A stretch of 64,000 bases of DNA. Origin: JBKBUF01 sp046290815 (GTDB lineage Bacteria; Bacteroidota; Bacteroidia; Cytophagales; Cytophagaceae). The notes beneath the pieces were generated by a model, which saw nothing but the letters and a program-made list of their open reading frames with translations, did not search any database and had not been told where the DNA came from. Shown in pieces: positions 25,287 through 35,004 of the stretch (within the stretch, counting starts at the first letter, position 1; each line of letters opens with the position of its first letter). A program made the translations under genes and the position numbers. The DNA is taken from NCBI GenBank assembly GCA_046290815.1, contig JBKBUF010000017.1, positions 36,738-100,737 on the forward strand. Direction: 5' to 3'.

Positions 25287-25691
25287 ATGGAAAGGAAATT
25301 GTTAAGAAGGTATGTGAACTGTTACTTACTTGATCATATACGTCCACTAGTTAATTCCTACTATGATTTACTTGCTGAGCAAGCTCTTTTGTATCAACTT
25401 AAGCTTTCAGAAAATGAAACTATCCTGCTTATTGAAAAAAAAGTAATATCCTTCCTGGAGTTTTTAATGGGAAAAATTTCATTTAAAGAATTGGATCTTT
25501 TTAACGAGGGATTAGAGGGCCATGCCGATCCTAATTTTTTTCTTCATAACAGATATGTGGCATTAATTCACACTATGAAGGCAATGGTTGCTTTTGCAAA
25601 TGATATGGTGAATCCCGATGTGATTTCAGAACTTGACGATTTACAGAACAACTTTCAATATAGAATTTTTTCAGGGACTTATGATTTATAA
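25287..25691 (+). CDS. Helical protein of unknown function
   Basis: 134 residues from the ATG at 25287. An in-frame ATG at 25245 lies inside the inverted repeat and would add codons read from repeat DNA, so I reject it. The protein is almost wholly helical and Leu-rich (MERKLLRRYVNCYLL, YYDLLAEQALLYQLKL, KVISFLEFLMGKISFKELDLF), with HTMKAMVAFANDMVN near the C-terminus. It has no signal peptide or obvious motif. It may bind another protein, but this is only an impression. Confidence 0.65.
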   Translation: MERKLLRRYVNCYLLDHIRPLVNSYYDLLAEQALLYQLKLSENETILLIEKKVISFLEFLMGKISFKELDLFNEGLEGHADPNFFLHNRYVALIHTMKAMVAFANDMVNPDVISELDDLQNNFQYRIFSGTYDL

Positions 25692-25702
25692 CAATGATTT
25701 TA

Positions 25703-25710
25703 TATATTTG
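25703..25710 (+). promoter_or_regulatory. Possible -7 promoter element before the propeller protein
   Basis: TATATTTG matches TAnnTTTG, 117 bp before the start codon at 25827. There is no convincing -33 element, and the region is very AT-rich, so chance is possible. Confidence 0.35.
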
Positions 25711-25826
25711 GTCATATGTAATTTTTAGCTTTTAAATTGTATTTTTTTAATATTTCCTTTTAAATAGTCTATTCTATTAATTTTATTTTACTTTCTTTAG
25801 TAAATTCGTATGTTCATTTATTTCTT

Positions 25827-27074
25827 ATGAAAAATATCCTTCTGAATTTTTCCATTCTCTTTTCTGCAGCTATTACAACATCGAATGCTCAGTTTTTAAT
25901 TTACAATAGTGACAATACCGAAATGAACCTTGATAAGGTTAGTTGCATTTCGATAGCCCATGATCAGACAAAATGGATAGGTACAGAAGGTTCAGGTTTA
26001 TACCGTTTGGATGAGTTTGGATCAGAAAATTTTACTACAATTAATACATCAGGCTTTCCCAATAATACGATAACTGATATTTTTGTTTACGGTGCTGAAG
26101 TATGGATAGCAACCCGTTTCAATGGAATGGGAAGATATTTTAATAGCAACTGGAGTACTATTAACAGGTCTTCAACTTCAAATGTACTTCCATTTAATTG
26201 GGTAACCGGAATTGTAATTGATAAGGAAAAGGTACTTTACTCAGGCGTATATGCAGGAGGTATTTATTCAGATAGTCTTACGATAGGGGTAACAAAGGTT
26301 TATAATTCTACCAATACTCCTGAGCTAGGTTCAAATATTATCAGAACTGTTTATATTGACGACCAAAATACTTTGTGGATCGGTACGCAAGGGGGGGGAT
26401 TGGTTTCATTTAAGGACAAAGTTTGGACATCTTTTACTACTACTAACTCAGGCATTCCTAATGATAATGTTAATACTATTCATAAGACCGGTAATAAAAT
26501 CTGGGTAGGGACAGATGCCGGTTTTGCATCCTATCAAGTCAGCACAGGTTGGGAGGTATTTAATAGTAATACTTTAGAGTTTTTTACCAATGATACGGTC
26601 AGATGTTTTACATCCAGAGGTGGCGATCTCTATGCTGCAACTTTTTCCGGTTTTGTTTATAATAAAAATAATGAAGGGTGGAAGGTTTCCAATAGTTTGA
26701 ATAGTAATCTTCCTGGTGATAAACTACTTGACATAGCGGTTGATCCGGTAACTGATGATATTTGGTTAGTTGTAAAAGATAAAGGACTGGCTGTGATTAA
26801 CAGAACGAAAGTTCATGTAAATGATCAGGATTTTTTTTCCGGAATAAACATATATCCCAATCCTGCTGATCATAATTTATTTATCAGAAACCCGGATGGT
26901 CATGCATTAATGTTTCAGATTAAAGATATTGCAGGGGGCAATCATGGGGTGAATGTTCATCAAACTGCATCCGGGTATTTACTGGATGTTTCGACTTTGT
27001 GCAAAGGAATGTATTTTTTGCAGGTTACCTGTAATGGTAAATCCGAAAATAGAAAAATTTTTATCAGTAGATAA
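25827..27074 (+). CDS. Two-component-propeller-like T9SS cargo protein (type A)
   Basis: 415 residues. Signal peptide at 1-21 (ITTSNA|Q). Residues ~35-335 contain repeats with the blade motif of Reg_prop proteins: HDQTKWIGTEGSGLYRL, GAEVWIATRFNGMGRY, QNTLWIGTQGGGLVSF, GNKIWVGTDAGFASY, DDIWLVVKDKGLAVI. They should fold as a beta-propeller. The last ~75 residues are a type A sorting domain (INIYPNPADHNLF, GMYFLQVTCNGK, KIFISR). Reg_prop domains are usually the periplasmic sensors of hybrid histidine kinases. Here the propeller is a secreted stand-alone protein, so a ligand-binding or adhesive role is more likely. The PKD/type B gene starts 29 bp downstream, possibly in the same operon. Confidence 0.9.
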   Translation: MKNILLNFSILFSAAITTSNAQFLIYNSDNTEMNLDKVSCISIAHDQTKWIGTEGSGLYRLDEFGSENFTTINTSGFPNNTITDIFVYGAEVWIATRFNGMGRYFNSNWSTINRSSTSNVLPFNWVTGIVIDKEKVLYSGVYAGGIYSDSLTIGVTKVYNSTNTPELGSNIIRTVYIDDQNTLWIGTQGGGLVSFKDKVWTSFTTTNSGIPNDNVNTIHKTGNKIWVGTDAGFASYQVSTGWEVFNSNTLEFFTNDTVRCFTSRGGDLYAATFSGFVYNKNNEGWKVSNSLNSNLPGDKLLDIAVDPVTDDIWLVVKDKGLAVINRTKVHVNDQDFFSGINIYPNPADHNLFIRNPDGHALMFQIKDIAGGNHGVNVHQTASGYLLDVSTLCKGMYFLQVTCNGKSENRKIFISR

Positions 27075-27103
27075 TTTCAATTTAATCATATCAGTAATCT
27101 GAA

Positions 27104-30100
27104 ATGAAAAAGTATTTTATTTTTTATCGGTGCTTATTCTTAGTGATAAGTATTTTCATTTTTTCTTCCAATGCTCAGGCTACCCATATTGTAGGAGCAG
27201 ATATAGGCTATACCAACGTTGGTCCGAATACTTTTGAGTTTACGCTCAATGTTTACAGAGATTGTGGCGGTATTCCTGTTCAACCATCTTACTGGCTTGA
27301 TTATGCTTCTGTGAGCTGCAATTTACAGGGAAATTTTATGGTGACCAGGCAAGGCGGGGGTGTAGAAATAAGTCCTAATTGCCCCACTGCTATTACCACC
27401 TGCAATGGTGGCCAGCATCCAGGTATTGAAAAGTATGTTTATAAAGGTGTTTTTACTCTTCCTCAAACTTGTACTGACTGGGTTTTCAGTTGGAGAGATT
27501 GTAACAGGAATGGTCTGATCAATACAATAAAAGATCCATTAAAGGAATGTTTGTACATTGAGGCTACACTTAACAATGTAATCGCTCCGGACAACTCTTC
27601 CCCTGTTTTTACCAATGATCCTGTTTCTTTTGTTTGCGTGAATCAGGTAGAAAATTACAGCAACGGATTTATGGACAGAAATCAGGATCTTGTTCAGTTC
27701 AGTTCGGTTACTCCGAAAACAGGGAAAGGAGGTAATATCAATTATCTTTCTCCATATTCACCTGAAAATCCTTTAGCAACAAGCACTGGATTTACTGTTA
27801 ACCCTAACAGCGGGCAGATTACTTATACACCAACTACATTAGGACAAATTACAGTAATTGCAATTGTAGCTACGGAATACAGAAATGGTCAGATAATTGG
27901 TAGTGTAATGCGGGATATGCAGATATTGACAAGGGATTGTAATAATCAGTACCCTGTTCTTTCTGGTATAGACGGAGGCAATACTGATACATGGAAAGCC
28001 TGTCCCGGACAAGAGATATGTTTCAGTATATTTGGATCAGATCCGAATGTGAATCAGAAACTGACTATGAATTGGGATGCAGCGATACCCGAAGGTAAGT
28101 TTGAAGTTATCGGGGATAATACCAGGACTCCTGTGGGTAATTTTTGTTGGCAACCGGTGATAGCAGATGGAGGAAGATCACACTATTTTACTGTTACACT
28201 CAGAGATGACTTTTGTCCTTTGTATGGTCAGACTATCAAAACATATAAGATTGATGTTGCAGAACCATTAAATGTGGTGGTGCCTGATACTTTGGTGCCA
28301 TGTAATACCCTGGTGAATATCACTCCGAAAATATTATCCGGCGATGCACCATTCAGGTACAGGTGGAGTTCAGGAGTTACTACAGCAACTGCTGCGTTGC
28401 TCCCGGGAGCACATTGGGTAGAGGTGACAGATGCAAAAGGATGTTCGAGAAGAGTTAATTTTAATATCAATACGGGACTTGTTGCTTTATTTGAATGGGA
28501 AAAATTATGCTTTGGTGACGAAACACAGTTTATCGATAAATCCTTCACAGGTCTTGGCAATATAATAAAATGGTCATGGAATTTTGGGGATCCTGCTTCA
28601 GGAGCTAATAATACTTCAACCCTCCAAAATCCTACACATACCTTTACAGCAGTTAAATCTTATCAGGTTAAACTTACAGTAGAAGATGATAAGGGATGTG
28701 TACAATCTTATACACAGATATTGAAAGTTTGTGATATTCCTCAACCTGATTTTTATCAATTGGACTCCTGTCAGTATAAGTTTGTTCCATTAAGAGATAA
28801 TTCTAAATCCAGTTGCGGTATCATTGGCTATACCGTGAATTGGGGAAACGGTATTATTTCCACGGGTCCTTTTTATCCTCCTACATTTTCTCCATACTAT
28901 CCCGGTAATCCTTATTATTATGTGTCCATGAATATATATACAAATCCTGGTACATATGATGTTACACTTACATTGAAAAATGAAAACGGATGCGTTCGTT
29001 CCGTAACGAAACCAATAATCATACATGAAAGTCCTGTCATTAATATTATTGAAAATGATTATTATTTTGATTGTAGTAAACCTGATACAGTATTACACGC
29101 AATTCATTGGGGTGGACATGGTAAAAGGTCTGTACTATGGAGTACAGGAGAAAGAACGGATTCCATTAAAATAAATGCTCCGGGAATCTATCTTGTAACT
29201 GTTACCGATGAATATGGATGTGATTATACTGATTTAATTACGGTTTATGATCCTTTATCACCACAAATTGACTTTACACCCTATTGTGAACAGGATGATG
29301 ATATTCATTTCTTCGATAATTCCTTTACTCATTGGGGGATTAAAAAATGGGAGTGGGAATTTGGTGATGGTAATGTTCTCGTCACAGAAGATCCATCAGA
29401 AAGGAACCCGGTTCATAATTACCTTGCACAAGGCCGGTACCCTGTCAAACTTACTGTAACAGATAATAAAACCTGCAAAAAATCTATTGCTGACTACTAT
29501 ATATTTGAATTGCCGGATAATGAATTTCACGTAAGTCCTGGTTCCATCTGCCTTGGCAGTCCTATTGAGTTTTTAAGTCCTAATGGTCGATATATAGATT
29601 CACTGGTCTGGACTTTTGGTAATGGTGATACTTTATTTATTCCAACCGATACAACTAAACTTCCTGTCATTCCTCCGGTGAAGAAGTTCCATGTTTTACC
29701 AGGAGGTTTCAAAACTTTTGATTCCACATATACTTATACGTACGGCATGGGGCAGACATTTTATCAAAAGCTGGATATGTTTTATAATACAAGACATACA
29801 CTGCTTAGTGATGGTGTAAGACTTACTCGCCGTTGCAAGCGTACCTATATAGACAGTGTATATATTTATCCTGCATTGGTGGTATCTGTGGATTCTGTGA
29901 AGAATGCATGTATAGATACTGTTTTATATTTCTATGCTTCACAAAAAGAAATTCATCCTGATCCTGGAAATCTCATTACTGACTGGCGCTGGGATTTTTA
30001 TTATCAGGATCCTGCCGCGGGTTTTCAATTGGTATTGGTAGATTCTGCCTTCGTTCAGTTTCCTGTGAAGAGCTTTAAAGCAGGAGGAAATTATTTCGCC

Positions 30101-31228
30101 CAGGTGAGGGTAAAGAATGGTCACGGTTGTGAAGTAAGTTCTGCTATGCATGCCTTCCCTGTTATTGCATTGCCTGATCCGGTACCATGTCCTGATAAAA
30201 GATGTTCCAGATCACCTATAGCATTCTTTTATTTGTGCAATGAAAATCCGGAAGTAACCATAGATAAATATACCTGGGATTTTGGAGATGGGGGAACAGC
30301 TAATGTAAGAGAGCCTTTTCATATTTATGCCGATTCCGGAAACTATCTTGTCCATGTTAAAATAGAAAATACCAGTTGGGGGTGTACTAAGGAAGCAAGT
30401 ACTTTCCAGAAAATTTACCTTCCTCCCAAACCTGATTTTTATGCAAATGATACATGTATAGGTAAAGTTACTAAGTTTACCGATATGTCCGAATCTATAA
30501 TAGGCGGGACAATTTCTTCATGGTCATGGGATTTTGGCGACGGATCCGGATCTAATATCCAACATCCTCAACACATATACGCAGATACAGGAACATACCA
30601 GGTTAAGTTGTATGTGGAAAGTACGGTGTTAGGCCCTGATGGAATTTATTACGACTGTTCTGATAGTGTAAGCAAATATGTTTATGTAAGTCCTAATCCG
30701 CAGGCAGGTTTTACATATGTCACCAACGAATTGGTAACACAAAAGCCGATTAAATTCACCGATGAGTCAATTGGGGGAGTAAAATGGCTATGGTATTTTG
30801 GTGACGGAGATTCTGCTGTAATTGTATCTCCAATGAATTCCAGTCCGGAACATACCTATAAGGCTACTGTCAAAGAAGCTGAAATAATACAGATAGTTTA
30901 TAATTCTTATAACTGTACTGATACAGCCAGAGCTAAATTGAATTTGCAAATATACCTGACTATACCGAATGCCTTCAGTCCAAATAAGGATAATAATAAC
31001 GATAACCTGTTTCTGATTTATAAAGGCATAGAAGAACTTCTGGAGTTTAAAATTTATAACCGATGGGGAGAAAAAGTTTTTGATGCTGAAGGTAACTTAA
31101 ATGCAATGTGGGATGGTACATTCAGAGGTGAGGATCAACCTATAGGCGTGTATGTTTATTATGTGAAGGGCAGATCCTACCTGAAGGATGAAATTGTATT
31201 AAGCGGTAAATTAACTTTAATCAGATAG
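27104..31228 (+). CDS. PKD-repeat surface protein with T9SS type B sorting domain
   Basis: 1374 residues. Signal peptide ends SSNAQA, followed by THIVGADIGYTNVG, the usual start of large gliding-associated surface proteins. At least five PKD-type units carry the W.WDFGDG motif: WSWNFGDPASG (~490), WEWEFGDGNVL (~750), YTWDFGDGGTA (~1055), WSWDFGDGSGS (~1140) and WLWYFGDGDSA (~1225). The C-terminal ~85 residues, from ~1289 (NAFSPNKDNNNDN, KIYNRWGEKVF, PIGVYVYYVKG), are the type B (gliding-motility-associated) sorting domain. SprB and its relatives carry this type and need a partner SprF protein for secretion; a SprF-family gene starts 4 bp downstream. It is expected to be surface-exposed, probably an adhesin. 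It has numerous Cys pairs. Confidence 0.93.
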   Translation: MKKYFIFYRCLFLVISIFIFSSNAQATHIVGADIGYTNVGPNTFEFTLNVYRDCGGIPVQPSYWLDYASVSCNLQGNFMVTRQGGGVEISPNCPTAITTCNGGQHPGIEKYVYKGVFTLPQTCTDWVFSWRDCNRNGLINTIKDPLKECLYIEATLNNVIAPDNSSPVFTNDPVSFVCVNQVENYSNGFMDRNQDLVQFSSVTPKTGKGGNINYLSPYSPENPLATSTGFTVNPNSGQITYTPTTLGQITVIAIVATEYRNGQIIGSVMRDMQILTRDCNNQYPVLSGIDGGNTDTWKACPGQEICFSIFGSDPNVNQKLTMNWDAAIPEGKFEVIGDNTRTPVGNFCWQPVIADGGRSHYFTVTLRDDFCPLYGQTIKTYKIDVAEPLNVVVPDTLVPCNTLVNITPKILSGDAPFRYRWSSGVTTATAALLPGAHWVEVTDAKGCSRRVNFNINTGLVALFEWEKLCFGDETQFIDKSFTGLGNIIKWSWNFGDPASGANNTSTLQNPTHTFTAVKSYQVKLTVEDDKGCVQSYTQILKVCDIPQPDFYQLDSCQYKFVPLRDNSKSSCGIIGYTVNWGNGIISTGPFYPPTFSPYYPGNPYYYVSMNIYTNPGTYDVTLTLKNENGCVRSVTKPIIIHESPVINIIENDYYFDCSKPDTVLHAIHWGGHGKRSVLWSTGERTDSIKINAPGIYLVTVTDEYGCDYTDLITVYDPLSPQIDFTPYCEQDDDIHFFDNSFTHWGIKKWEWEFGDGNVLVTEDPSERNPVHNYLAQGRYPVKLTVTDNKTCKKSIADYYIFELPDNEFHVSPGSICLGSPIEFLSPNGRYIDSLVWTFGNGDTLFIPTDTTKLPVIPPVKKFHVLPGGFKTFDSTYTYTYGMGQTFYQKLDMFYNTRHTLLSDGVRLTRRCKRTYIDSVYIYPALVVSVDSVKNACIDTVLYFYASQKEIHPDPGNLITDWRWDFYYQDPAAGFQLVLVDSAFVQFPVKSFKAGGNYFAQVRVKNGHGCEVSSAMHAFPVIALPDPVPCPDKRCSRSPIAFFYLCNENPEVTIDKYTWDFGDGGTANVREPFHIYADSGNYLVHVKIENTSWGCTKEASTFQKIYLPPKPDFYANDTCIGKVTKFTDMSESIIGGTISSWSWDFGDGSGSNIQHPQHIYADTGTYQVKLYVESTVLGPDGIYYDCSDSVSKYVYVSPNPQAGFTYVTNELVTQKPIKFTDESIGGVKWLWYFGDGDSAVIVSPMNSSPEHTYKATVKEAEIIQIVYNSYNCTDTARAKLNLQIYLTIPNAFSPNKDNNNDNLFLIYKGIEELLEFKIYNRWGEKVFDAEGNLNAMWDGTFRGEDQPIGVYVYYVKGRSYLKDEIVLSGKLTLIR

Positions 31229-31232
31229 AAAT

Positions 31233-32279
31233 ATGAAGAGATTACTACTGATCGTTTTTGTAATGATAAATATCTCTGATATTTCTGCCCAAGATATACA
31301 TTACACACAATTTTATAATTCACCATTGTCATTAAACCCTGCACTTACAGGATTTTTCAGGCAAGACTTCCGGATTTCTGCTAACTACAGAACTCAATGG
31401 AAACAGGCAAAGGCTACTTTTGAAACAGTTTCATTAGGAGGAGAAGTCAATTTTCCTGTTAAACCTGAGAGACTGGACAGAGTAGGTGTAGGGGTTTGGT
31501 TTTTGAATGATGATATGGGTGATAAGATTATCAGAAACAAAACTTTTTTCACCTCAATAGGATACAATAGATTTCTTGACCATTCCAGAAAACATAAAAT
31601 CGGTGTCGGTTTGCAGGGAGGTTATGTTAGAAAAGGAATCGATTACTCATCACTTCAGTTCGGAAATCAGTACGCAGACTATCAGTACGATCCCAATCTT
31701 GCTTCCAATGAGGATATGTCAAGGAATACATTCGCCTATTTTAATATAAATGCAGGGATTTACGGAGACTTTAAATTAAATAAAGATTTGTCTGTTCATA
31801 CAGGTATATCATGGTTTAATATCAATAAACCTAAAGAATCCTTCAGGGGGACCGTTATTTCAACTGACCTGAATAAACTCAGGAACAGGTTTCTTTGGAC
31901 CGGGGGGGCAGTTTACCAGATAGATCCCAAATTCAGTTTACATCCCGATGTGATGTTGATGTTTCAGTCCGGCGCTCGAGACTGGAATTTGGGAACAGCA
32001 GTCGGATATAAAGTAGGTGCAGATAATCCGGCTTTAATAAAGTTAGGTGTGTGGTACAGGACAAGAGATGCAGTTATTGCTTATGCAGGACTTAACTATA
32101 AGAATTTTCAGTTAGGATTGAGTTACGATAAGACAATTTCAGGACTAAATGATGTAAAAAAATCTTCTCACGTAAATGATAATGCGATGATAGGAGCTGT
32201 GGAGGTTTCATTGATATATGTCGGATTCTTTAAAAGAGCACTACCAGGTAAGCAAACAATTCCATGCGGTATTTTCTAA
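31233..32279 (+). CDS. PorP/SprF family type IX secretion membrane protein
   Basis: 348 residues. Signal peptide ends ISA|Q, then the family-typical DIHYTQFYNSPLSLNPALTG opening and RISANYRTQWKQ. The body is an outer-membrane barrel with alternating strands (KIGVGLQGGYVRKGIDY, LSVHTGISWFNINKP, FQLGLSYDKTISGL). SprF proteins are outer-membrane partners needed for secretion or anchoring of type B cargo encoded next to them; that job is inferred for the PKD protein upstream. The gap to the upstream gene is 4 bp and to the OmpA gene 5 bp, so the three form one operon. The C-terminal segment after IYVGFFKRALPG is slightly longer than common and ends CGIF. Confidence 0.94.
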   Translation: MKRLLLIVFVMINISDISAQDIHYTQFYNSPLSLNPALTGFFRQDFRISANYRTQWKQAKATFETVSLGGEVNFPVKPERLDRVGVGVWFLNDDMGDKIIRNKTFFTSIGYNRFLDHSRKHKIGVGLQGGYVRKGIDYSSLQFGNQYADYQYDPNLASNEDMSRNTFAYFNINAGIYGDFKLNKDLSVHTGISWFNINKPKESFRGTVISTDLNKLRNRFLWTGGAVYQIDPKFSLHPDVMLMFQSGARDWNLGTAVGYKVGADNPALIKLGVWYRTRDAVIAYAGLNYKNFQLGLSYDKTISGLNDVKKSSHVNDNAMIGAVEVSLIYVGFFKRALPGKQTIPCGIF

Positions 32280-32284
32280 GTTTT

Positions 32285-34522
32285 ATGAAACCTTTCAAAA
32301 AGGCTGTATTTATTCTGTTATTGAGTTTAAATGTGTCAAACTTGTCTGCTCAGGACAGAGAAGTTAAAACTCTTACTCCGGAGAAAAGGCACAAAACCGT
32401 TCACCACCTTCTTAACAGAAGAAGTTATTATAATGCAGTAGATGAGATGAAAGAGCTGGTGAAGCAGTATCCTGATAATATAGCCTATAAGGAAAAACTT
32501 GCTGATGCCTACTTTTTTTCAAGGGATTATAAAAACGCAGAAAAAGAATATGAGAAGCTGATTAACCTGAATGATAAAAACGTAAGCCTTATTGTTTTCA
32601 GATATGCTGAGGCTTTAAAGTATAATGGGAAATATGAAGAAGCTAAAAAGATATATTCCCTGTTTTCAACAAGTAAATATAAGGACAAGAAAGGTGAGAA
32701 ATATAAACAGTTCGCAGCCAATGAAGTAAAATCTTGCGAATGGGCAATAAAAAATTCCAGGCACAATAATACAACTCTTCAGATAGATCATCTTGGAGAC
32801 CATGTTAACTCTGCATATACAGAATTTTCTCCATGCCTTTATAATGATACAATTTTAATTTTTGCATCCCTGCAGTCCGATTCTGTAATAACTGTTTCTG
32901 CAGACGAAGCTCATCCTTTTCACGTTAAGCTTCTTGCCAGTAAAAAATCCGGCGAGGAGTGGGGGCCACATTCAGATCTTCCTAATATAAATTCTGATTT
33001 TGAAAATAATGCCAATGGTACATTCTCTTTAGATAAAACCAGATTTTATTTTACCAGATGTGTTCAGGTGAATCATAAGATGGAGTGTAAGATTTATGTT
33101 TCAGAAGTTAAGGATGGTATTTTCCAAAAACCCAAAAAACTTGGGAAGGATATAAATATAAAAGGTTATACTCAAACTCAGCCTCATATCAGTTCAGTTC
33201 AGGTAGGAAAGCAAAGTTATGAGGTTATGTATTTTGTTTCGGACAAGCCAGGTGGAAAAGGAGGGCTGGACATTTGGTATACCCAGGTCAACAAGGATGG
33301 TAGTTTTAAACCTCCTGTAAATGCCGGAACAGTAAACACTATCAGAGATGAGGTAAGTCCGTTTTATGTAGTCTCTTCAGGAACTTTATATTTTAGTTCT
33401 AATTTTCATTATGGTTTCGGAGGGTATGATGTGTTTAAATCCAAAGGGCAATTGAATAAGTGGGACTCTCCTCAAAATCTCGGAAAGCCTGTTAATACAA
33501 GAGTGGACGATACATATTTCAGCTTATATCAGGGTGGTAAAACCGGATTTCTTGTTTCTAACAGACCTGAAGGTTATCATCTTACCAGCGAAACCTGTTG
33601 CGATGATATTTATAGCTTTAAATTCACTGATCCTTTGTATTTAAAAATTGATCCTCCTAACGCAACAAACTATACTTTACTAGAACTTAAAGATGTATCA
33701 CTCATTGATCAGTTTTACAGAGATACAGTTTCGGTAGATTCTATTCCTGAAAAGGTGTCTGATAAACTTCAAAGAGTATTTTCTTCCTCAGCATTCAGGT
33801 ATGACACCATGGAAATGACAGATGCTGTATCTCCAATAGTAGCAGAAGCCATGAAAGACGATAAAAATTACTTTCATTTGCAAAAAGGGAAAGAATATGT
33901 TTTGGTAACTGTTGCCGGAGAAGATACATCTATTGTAACATTTGCAACAGATAAATATTCGAGAAGATTAAGCAAAAGTATTGCAGATACAACTATTGCT
34001 TCCATTGACGAAAACTACAATCCGGATTATGATGTGATTAAAATTAACCTTAAGCAAATTAAGGAGAAAGAAAAAGTGGAAGTAATAGAAACCAAGCCTG
34101 AAGTTGAGGATGAAAAGACTTATACTGTAGGAAGACTAAAGGAAAATCTTGAAGCGAAAAAAGATAAAATGGGCTTGAAGGTAATATTGAATTATGAGTT
34201 TGATGATGCAAATTTTATAAAAGATCACTCTGCAAGTCTGGACAGTCTTGTAGCATTGATGAAAGAGTTTAAGGATATTAAAATTAATATTTTTGCCCAT
34301 ACAGATAATAAGGGAAGCCATAAGTACAATCATGACCTATCTAAAAAGAGAGCGAAATCAATTGAAGAATACATGCATTCAAAGGGAGTAGATAAAAAGC
34401 GAATGCATAGCAAGGGGATGGGAGAAACAGAACCATTGGTTCCTAATGAAAATCCTGACGGATCTGATAATCCTGAAAACAGAAGGATAAACAGGCGTGC
34501 AGAAATTATTATTGTGGAATAG
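32285..34522 (+). CDS. TPR / beta-propeller / OmpA-domain protein (PorE-like)
   Basis: 745 residues from the ATG at 32285; an in-frame ATG at 32264 would overlap the SprF gene and put seven residues ahead of the signal peptide (MKPFKKAVFILLLSL, cleavage NLSA|Q). Residues ~25-150 hold TPR-like helices, ~170-430 PD40/WD40-like propeller blades (STEFSPCLYND..., MYFVSDKPGGKGGLDIWY, LYFSSNFHYGFGGYDVF), then a linker, and ~632-745 an OmpA C-terminal domain. The OmpA domain has the peptidoglycan-contact residues in FAHTDNKGSHKYNHDLSKKRAKSIEEY. The order resembles PorE of the type IX system. It is probably bound to the outer membrane and murein and works with the SprF and PKD proteins. Confidence 0.93.
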   Translation: MKPFKKAVFILLLSLNVSNLSAQDREVKTLTPEKRHKTVHHLLNRRSYYNAVDEMKELVKQYPDNIAYKEKLADAYFFSRDYKNAEKEYEKLINLNDKNVSLIVFRYAEALKYNGKYEEAKKIYSLFSTSKYKDKKGEKYKQFAANEVKSCEWAIKNSRHNNTTLQIDHLGDHVNSAYTEFSPCLYNDTILIFASLQSDSVITVSADEAHPFHVKLLASKKSGEEWGPHSDLPNINSDFENNANGTFSLDKTRFYFTRCVQVNHKMECKIYVSEVKDGIFQKPKKLGKDINIKGYTQTQPHISSVQVGKQSYEVMYFVSDKPGGKGGLDIWYTQVNKDGSFKPPVNAGTVNTIRDEVSPFYVVSSGTLYFSSNFHYGFGGYDVFKSKGQLNKWDSPQNLGKPVNTRVDDTYFSLYQGGKTGFLVSNRPEGYHLTSETCCDDIYSFKFTDPLYLKIDPPNATNYTLLELKDVSLIDQFYRDTVSVDSIPEKVSDKLQRVFSSSAFRYDTMEMTDAVSPIVAEAMKDDKNYFHLQKGKEYVLVTVAGEDTSIVTFATDKYSRRLSKSIADTTIASIDENYNPDYDVIKINLKQIKEKEKVEVIETKPEVEDEKTYTVGRLKENLEAKKDKMGLKVILNYEFDDANFIKDHSASLDSLVALMKEFKDIKINIFAHTDNKGSHKYNHDLSKKRAKSIEEYMHSKGVDKKRMHSKGMGETEPLVPNENPDGSDNPENRRINRRAEIIIVE

Positions 34523-34524
34523 GA

Positions 34525-34866
34525 TTGGAGAATTTATTTGTATATGGAACATTGAGGGTAGGAGAAGCTCAGTTTTCATTGCACAGGGGAATTGTGGTTA
34601 AAAAAGACTTTTTAGTTCATGGATATGCCATGTACGATTTTTTCGGCGAATATCCATATATCATTTTTACAGGAGACCAAAACCATCGGGTAGAAGGTGA
34701 TTTGATCTCTGTTGATCCATCAATTTTTTCTATTTTGGATGAATATGAGGGTGAATTGTATCACAGACAATTTGATACCAATATTTCCGCCTGGATATAT
34801 GTAAGCCGCGAGTATATACAAGGTACACAACTATTATCGTCCGGCAGGTGGAAAAGTAAAGGGTAA
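34525..34866 (+). CDS. Gamma-glutamylcyclotransferase-like (AIG2/GGCT) protein, TTG start
   Basis: 113 residues. The GGCT fold marks are FVYGTLRVG at residues 5-13 (substrate-binding YGTL), VEGDLISVD, and LDEYEGELYHRQ, with a likely catalytic Glu in the LDEYEG segment (Glu75). The first codon in frame before the essential YGTL motif is TTG at 34525, just 2 bp after the OmpA gene stop; no ATG or GTG is available, so translation must be initiated at TTG and is probably coupled. Members cleave gamma-glutamyl peptides to release 5-oxoproline or detoxify related compounds. The exact reaction here is unknown. Its place at the end of a T9SS-type operon may be coincidental. Confidence 0.82.
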   Translation: MENLFVYGTLRVGEAQFSLHRGIVVKKDFLVHGYAMYDFFGEYPYIIFTGDQNHRVEGDLISVDPSIFSILDEYEGELYHRQFDTNISAWIYVSREYIQGTQLLSSGRWKSKG

Positions 34867-35004
34867 AGCGCTGATTTTTTGTTAATAACTATTTTTATTT
34901 TGCTAAAACCTCAAACTCCGGTTTTACGTAGGGGTTTAAGATGGATTCTGTTTAAGGAATTCAACTTAAACTTCCGGCAATTGACTCAATACAATAAATA
35001 AGTT

